From positions 1-10,356 of the forward strand of contig CALCIC010000522.1 in NCBI GenBank assembly GCA_937907405.1: a stretch of 10,356 nt of DNA, given 5' to 3'. The stretch comes from an uncultured Isosphaeraceae bacterium. Lineage in GTDB: Bacteria > Planctomycetota > Planctomycetia > Isosphaerales > Isosphaeraceae. The translations under genes were made by a program, and so were the position numbers. Each line of letters opens with the position of its first letter. Positions within the stretch are counted from its first letter, which is position 1. Of this stretch, positions 7,670 through 10,356 are shown piece by piece. Under the pieces are notes generated by a model. That model made no database searches. It was not told the origin of the DNA and saw only the letters and a program-made list of their open reading frames with translations.

Positions 7670-8209
7670 ATGCGACTACGATTCGACACGTCCACGCGTT
7701 CCACGGCGCTCTCGTCGACGGCGGCGGCGGCCTTGCTGCTCATGCTGGCGGCCGTCGGCTGCGAGGAGGAGCGGCACACCAAGGCCGGCCCGTCCACCAA
7801 GTCCAAGAACGCGGTCGCCCACGCGCCGGCCGCCGCGCCCCAGCCCGAGTTCATCGTCGGCAAGCGGACCCAGGAGATCGTCAACGCGACCCCCGAAGCC
7901 CAGCAGGGGACGACCGTCTCGGACTTCAAGATCACCGCCAAGGACTACATCACGATGCAGGGGAACGCCTACGTGTCGATCATCGGCAAGACGGCGGTCA
8001 TGAACATCGACCACGCCGTCGACCTCTACAAGGCCGCCAACGACCGCTACCCCAAGGATTACGACGAGTTCATGGCCGAGATCATCAAGGCCAACAACAT
8101 CAGCCTTCCCAAACTTCCATATTATCAAAAATATGGATATGACGAGGCCAATCACAAGCTGGTGGTGCTTGAGTCCGAATCCCTCAAGAACCATCCCCCC
8201 GGCCGTTGA
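7670..8209 (+). CDS. Lipoprotein with a pseudopilin-like (GspG-type) C-terminal segment
   Basis: The protein has 179 residues. A basic start and a hydrophobic run (about 17-27) end in the lipobox LAAVGC with Cys31, so signal peptidase II processing and lipid anchoring are expected. An Ala/Pro/Lys-rich linker (32-60) follows. Residues about 108-167 (AVMNIDHAVDLYKAANDRYPKDYDEFMAEI, written here in part as DLYKAANDRYPKDYDEF, then LPKLPYYQKYGYD and HKLVVLE) resemble the C-terminal part of type II secretion major pseudopilins: helix, Y-x-x-x-N-x-x-YP, and a closing Tyr-rich strand. There is no prepilin helix, so it is not a pseudopilin itself. TGAGGAA at 7658-7664 gives a good ribosome binding site, 15 nt after the paralogue's stop. 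It is the last gene of the cluster. I cannot name a function. Confidence 0.75.
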   Translation: MRLRFDTSTRSTALSSTAAAALLLMLAAVGCEEERHTKAGPSTKSKNAVAHAPAAAPQPEFIVGKRTQEIVNATPEAQQGTTVSDFKITAKDYITMQGNAYVSIIGKTAVMNIDHAVDLYKAANDRYPKDYDEFMAEIIKANNISLPKLPYYQKYGYDEANHKLVVLESESLKNHPPGR

Positions 8210-8222
8210 GCCGGGGTGGAAC

Positions 8223-8252
8223 GGGCTCGACGCCCGATCCGGCGTCGGGCTC
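8223..8252. terminator. Strong hairpin between convergent genes, possible bidirectional terminator
   Basis: GGGCTCGACGCC (8223-8234) pairs with GGCGTCGGGCTC (8241-8252) over 12 positions with two G-T pairs, leaving a 6-nt loop. It sits just after the lipoprotein stop (8209) and overlaps the TGA of the minus-strand gene ending at 8251. A smaller 7-bp hairpin, CCCCGGC/GCCGGGG at 8197-8216, spans the lipoprotein stop codon. No U-tract is present. Confidence 0.5.
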
Positions 8253-8925
8253 ATCGGAGCTGGTCGTGCTCGTCCCGCCCGTCGTACGGCCGGTCGCGGC
8301 CCGACGAGCGGCCCCATCGGCGCCGGGGCGGGGGCGGAGGCGCGTTGATCGTCGCGGCCACGTTGAGCTGGAGGCTGATCGGGGTGATCCGGTTCACCTT
8401 CCAGACCCCCGGCTCGTCCTCCTCGAAGCCGAGCGACCACGCGGTGTTGGCCGCCCCCGCGCCCCCCATCCCGAACGGACCCAGGATCGACCCCTGGGTG
8501 AAGACCTTGAACTCGGCCTTGCCCCGCCGGCTCTGCCGCCCGACGCTGGTCTGAAGCCCGTAGACCCGGACGGTCTCAAGGTCCGAGTTCGCCAGGCTGG
8601 AGCGGATCAGGCTCTGGGTCGCCGGACCGGAGAGCGCCTCCCCCTCCTGCACGTACTGGACGTCGGGCGTCATCCGGGCCAGGAGACCCTCCGCGTCCCC
8701 CGCCAGCAGCGATTTCCGCAAGTCGTAAACCACCGCCTCGACCCGCTCCTCGTCCGTCACCCAGACCCGCTCCACCACCACCACCAGGACCGCCGCCGCC
8801 GCCGCCGACAGGCCCCAGATCAGGTACTTCCCCTCCTGCGTCGCCCGGAGCGCCAGGAAGCAGCCGACCGCCGCCACCCCCAGCGACCCCGCCAACCACG
8901 TCGGATCGTCGGACAACCACGTCAT
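8251..8925 (-). CDS. Two-TM membrane protein with an NTF2/SnoaL-like extracytoplasmic region
   Basis: The protein has 224 residues. Two hydrophobic helices (about 8-27 and 34-56) form an N-terminal hairpin in the membrane. The following segment, DEERVEAVVYDLRKSLLAGDAEGLLARMTPDVQY (start DEERVEAVVYDLR at 58-70), and the later strands ending in VWKVNRITPISLQL (174-187) have the helix-then-sheet pattern of NTF2/SnoaL-like folds. That assignment is by pattern only and uncertain. A proline run (196-200) leads to a charged, Arg/Asp-rich tail. An AGGGAG-type ribosome binding site lies about 10 nt upstream of the ATG. A promoter with a BlaI/CopY-type palindrome sits just upstream, so the gene may be derepressed under envelope stress or a metal/antibiotic signal. 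The substrate or role is unknown. Confidence 0.75.
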   Translation of the reverse strand: MTWLSDDPTWLAGSLGVAAVGCFLALRATQEGKYLIWGLSAAAAAVLVVVVERVWVTDEERVEAVVYDLRKSLLAGDAEGLLARMTPDVQYVQEGEALSGPATQSLIRSSLANSDLETVRVYGLQTSVGRQSRRGKAEFKVFTQGSILGPFGMGGAGAANTAWSLGFEEDEPGVWKVNRITPISLQLNVAATINAPPPPPRRRWGRSSGRDRPYDGRDEHDQLR

Positions 8926-8946
8926 GTCAGCCCGCTCCCTCTGAAA

Positions 8947-8964
8947 ATCCTACAAATGTAGGAT
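8947..8964. promoter_or_regulatory. BlaI/MecI/CopY-type operator palindrome
   Basis: ATCCTAC-AAAT-GTAGGAT is a perfect inverted repeat with 7-nt arms. Its core TACAAATGTA fits the TACANNTGTA operator known for the BlaI/MecI/CopY winged-helix repressors. It lies 21 nt upstream of the ATG at 8925 and immediately downstream of a predicted -10, a position where a bound repressor would block transcription. The matching repressor is not in the window. Confidence 0.6.
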
Positions 8965-8971
8965 GTCGTCG

Positions 8972-9001
8972 ATTATTCGACCTTGCCGGGGCCCGGGTCA
9001 A
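8972..9001 (-). promoter_or_regulatory. Predicted promoter of the two-TM membrane protein gene
   Basis: On the minus strand TTGACC (plus-strand 8996-9001, 5 of 6) and AATAAT (plus-strand 8972-8977, 5 of 6) are separated by 18 nt. The start point would be near 8965, directly at the edge of the operator-like palindrome. This promoter lies in the 83-nt gap after the upstream hydrolase gene, so the downstream gene can be expressed on its own. Confidence 0.5.
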
Positions 9002-9008
9002 GGGGCGG

Positions 9009-10199
9009 TCAGTTGGGTTTCTTGGGTTGGTCGGCCTTGGGCTCGTCGTCGGCCTTGGGCTCGTCGTCGGCCTTGGGCTTGTCGTCGGCCTTGGGCTTGT
9101 CGTCGGCCTTGGGCTTGTCGGCCTCTTGAGCCGCCCTGGAGGGGTTGGCGGGAGGCTTGTGGCGGACGGTCTGGATGTCGGAGTAGGCGACGGGGATCTG
9201 GTTGTACCGGGGTTCCCACTCGGACGGGCGGAGCTTGAGGTTGGATTCCAGGAACCGGTCGAGCGCCGCGGTGACCTTGGGTTCGAGCCGGAGGAGCTTG
9301 AACCCGTGGAGCGAGGAGGGGAAGAGTTCGATCTTGTTGAGCCTGGCGCGTTCGACCCCCTGGCGGCTGGCCTCGACGGCGTCCTTGGATGCGTTGTCCT
9401 TGGCGCCGGAGAGGATCAGCATGGGGACGCGGAGGGCCAGGGGAGCGAGCACCTGGTCGAGCGCGTAACCGGCGCCCGAGGGGAGGGGGGAGACCAGGAT
9501 CATGGCGTTGAGGTCGCTGGCGCGGCCCTCGGTGGAGACGGCCGCGCCGGGCTGGTAGGCCCATCCGGCGATGAGGTTGGCCCCTTCGCCGACGCCGAGC
9601 GCGCCGAGCTTGCCGATGTTGAGGTCCCCTCGGTTGTGGCGGTCGAGGAGGAACTGGTAGGCGGCTTGGAGGTCCTCGGCCATCGCCTCGCGGTCCTCGG
9701 CGTTGCGCGCCCGCCGCGGGTTGAGCCCCTGGCCGCGCAGGTCCATGGAGAAGACCGCGTAGCCGTCCTCCTGGAAGTGCTCGGCGAGCCCCTTCCCCTT
9801 GAGCTCGGCGACCGAGTCCTCGAAGTCCTTGCTCGATCGGCCGGCCTCGTGGACCAACATCACCACCGGGGCGGTGGGGCCGAGCTTCGACGGGTAGTAC
9901 GACGCCGCGAGCTGCGTGCCGTCGAACGACTGAAGCTTGAACTGATAATGGTACGTCCCCTTGGCCAGGCCCCCCCCGTTCGGGTCTTGCTCCCTCGCCT
10001 TCGCCGGGTCCGCCTCCGGCTTGGGCGCGAGCGGGTCGGCGGCGTTGGGGCGGGCGTTCTTCTTGATCGGCACCCCCCCCTGATCGCGGACCCGGCCGCG
10101 GTTGGCGCGCTTGGGAGCGTCCTGCGCGGCCAACGCCAGCGTCGTCGACGCCGCGATCAGCAGGACCGTGAACTTCCCGATTCGCGAGTGGCTCGACAT
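9009..10199 (-). CDS. Secreted alpha/beta-hydrolase-fold protein lacking the nucleophile Ser
   Basis: I start this protein at ATG 10199 (396 residues). AGGA lies 9 nt upstream, and MSSHSRIGKFTVLLIAASTT is a good signal peptide start, with cleavage likely after LALAA (21-25). The open frame continues to 10340, but that would bury the signal and cross a predicted promoter. Residues about 82-320 show the alpha/beta-hydrolase order: YHYQFKLQSFDGTQLAASYYP, partly read as LQSFDGTQLAASYYP (89-103), VVMLVHEAGR (112-121, oxyanion region), DLRGQG (153-158), the nucleophile elbow, LILSGAKDNAS (261-271) with Asp268, and SSLHGF (295-300) with His298. The elbow reads G202-V-G204-E-G206, where G-x-S-x-G is expected, so the nucleophile Ser is Gly (GGC). 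The C terminus (about 359-391) is a Lys/Pro/Asp repeat tail. It is probably exported. It may be catalytically inactive and act in binding; that is inference. Confidence 0.85.
   Translation of the reverse strand: MSSHSRIGKFTVLLIAASTTLALAAQDAPKRANRGRVRDQGGVPIKKNARPNAADPLAPKPEADPAKAREQDPNGGGLAKGTYHYQFKLQSFDGTQLAASYYPSKLGPTAPVVMLVHEAGRSSKDFEDSVAELKGKGLAEHFQEDGYAVFSMDLRGQGLNPRRARNAEDREAMAEDLQAAYQFLLDRHNRGDLNIGKLGALGVGEGANLIAGWAYQPGAAVSTEGRASDLNAMILVSPLPSGAGYALDQVLAPLALRVPMLILSGAKDNASKDAVEASRQGVERARLNKIELFPSSLHGFKLLRLEPKVTAALDRFLESNLKLRPSEWEPRYNQIPVAYSDIQTVRHKPPANPSRAAQEADKPKADDKPKADDKPKADDEPKADDEPKADQPKKPN
9031..9120. repeat. Five 18-bp tandem repeats in the hydrolase tail
   Basis: Five exact-length units (9031-9048, 9049-9066, 9067-9084, 9085-9102, 9103-9120) of the form TCGGCCTTGGGCTYGTCG follow one another. 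The first two carry C and the last three carry T at the variable place. They encode the six-residue period KADDEP / KADDKP in frame, so copy-number changes would keep the frame. The charge pattern alternates Lys with Asp/Glu, which suggests a flexible zwitterionic tail. Confidence 0.95.
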
Positions 10200-10244
10200 G
10201 GCGCGACGTCCTGGTTGAAACATGGCGGAACCGATCCCCCCTCC

Positions 10245-10273
10245 ATCGTAGAACGACCGCCGCCGATCAACAA
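10245..10273 (-). promoter_or_regulatory. Possible promoter of the hydrolase-fold gene
   Basis: On the minus strand TTGTTG (plus-strand 10268-10273) is followed after 17 nt by TACGAT (plus-strand 10245-10250), the same -10 hexamer proposed for the DUF1559 gene. Transcription from about 10238 would give a leader of about 39 nt and supports the start at 10199. The -35 match is weak. Confidence 0.35.
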
Positions 10274-10356
10274 GCCGGAGCGAGTTGAGAATGGCGCCGA
10301 CGGGTGAGCGTCTCGAAAGTGGGTGGGAAACCTCGTCCAACAGAGGCGGTTGATGG

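Noticed and set aside
6742..8142. 466-codon plus-strand open frame
   Set aside because: A shifted frame over the second protease paralogue and the lipoprotein, both of which have clear motifs in their own frames.
9031..9120. Possible CRISPR-like array
   Set aside because: The repeats are contiguous without spacers and encode a periodic peptide in frame.
9027..10307. 426-codon plus-strand open frame
   Set aside because: Antisense to the hydrolase-fold gene; its Gly-Leu-Val repeats are just the reverse reading of the 18-bp tandem repeat.

Overview
The window looks like a piece of a high-GC planctomycete chromosome, probably an Isosphaeraceae/Gemmataceae-type relative. The best evidence is the DUF1559 pseudopilin-like protein at the left edge, a family greatly expanded in Planctomycetes. 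Further support comes from the strongly GC-ending codons, the secreted retropepsin/PDZ proteins and the palindromic intergenic repeats. Taxonomy is an inference from gene content; no rRNA or tRNA gene is present.

Layout: (1) 1-1071, minus strand: a DUF1559 prepilin-type protein that runs off the left edge, with a possible promoter about 240 nt upstream. (2) 1072-1711: no convincing gene. (3) 1712-3878, plus strand: two short-chain dehydrogenase-type nucleotide-sugar enzymes, a dTDP-glucose 4,6-dehydratase (rfbB/rmlB) and an RMD-like GDP-6-deoxyhexose reductase, separated by a large palindromic repeat. They point to deoxysugar (rhamnose-like) precursors for surface polysaccharide. (4) 3935-5211, minus strand and convergent with the sugar genes: a HEAT-repeat-like protein whose C-terminal SEC-C zinc motif lies in another frame, so there is an apparent -1 frameshift. 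(5) 5212-5776: an intergenic region filled by three palindromic elements, two flanked by TA dinucleotides and one of these inserted into an arm of the third. (6) 5777-8209, plus strand: a tight three-gene cluster of a secreted retropepsin-like/PDZ protein, a paralogue with an altered catalytic motif (DLG for DSG), and a lipoprotein. (7) 8251-8925 and 9009-10199, minus strand: a two-TM membrane protein behind a promoter carrying a BlaI/CopY-type operator palindrome, and a secreted alpha/beta-hydrolase-fold protein whose nucleophile Ser position is Gly and whose tail is an 18-bp tandem repeat.

The most notable signals are the nested TA-flanked palindromes (a readable history of mobile mini-elements), the two hydrolase-like proteins with altered catalytic residues, and the BlaI-like operator. 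I do not see a complete defence system, CRISPR array, prophage or biosynthetic cluster, and nothing here is demonstrably a new multi-gene system. All calls come from reading the sequence only; no database search was run.
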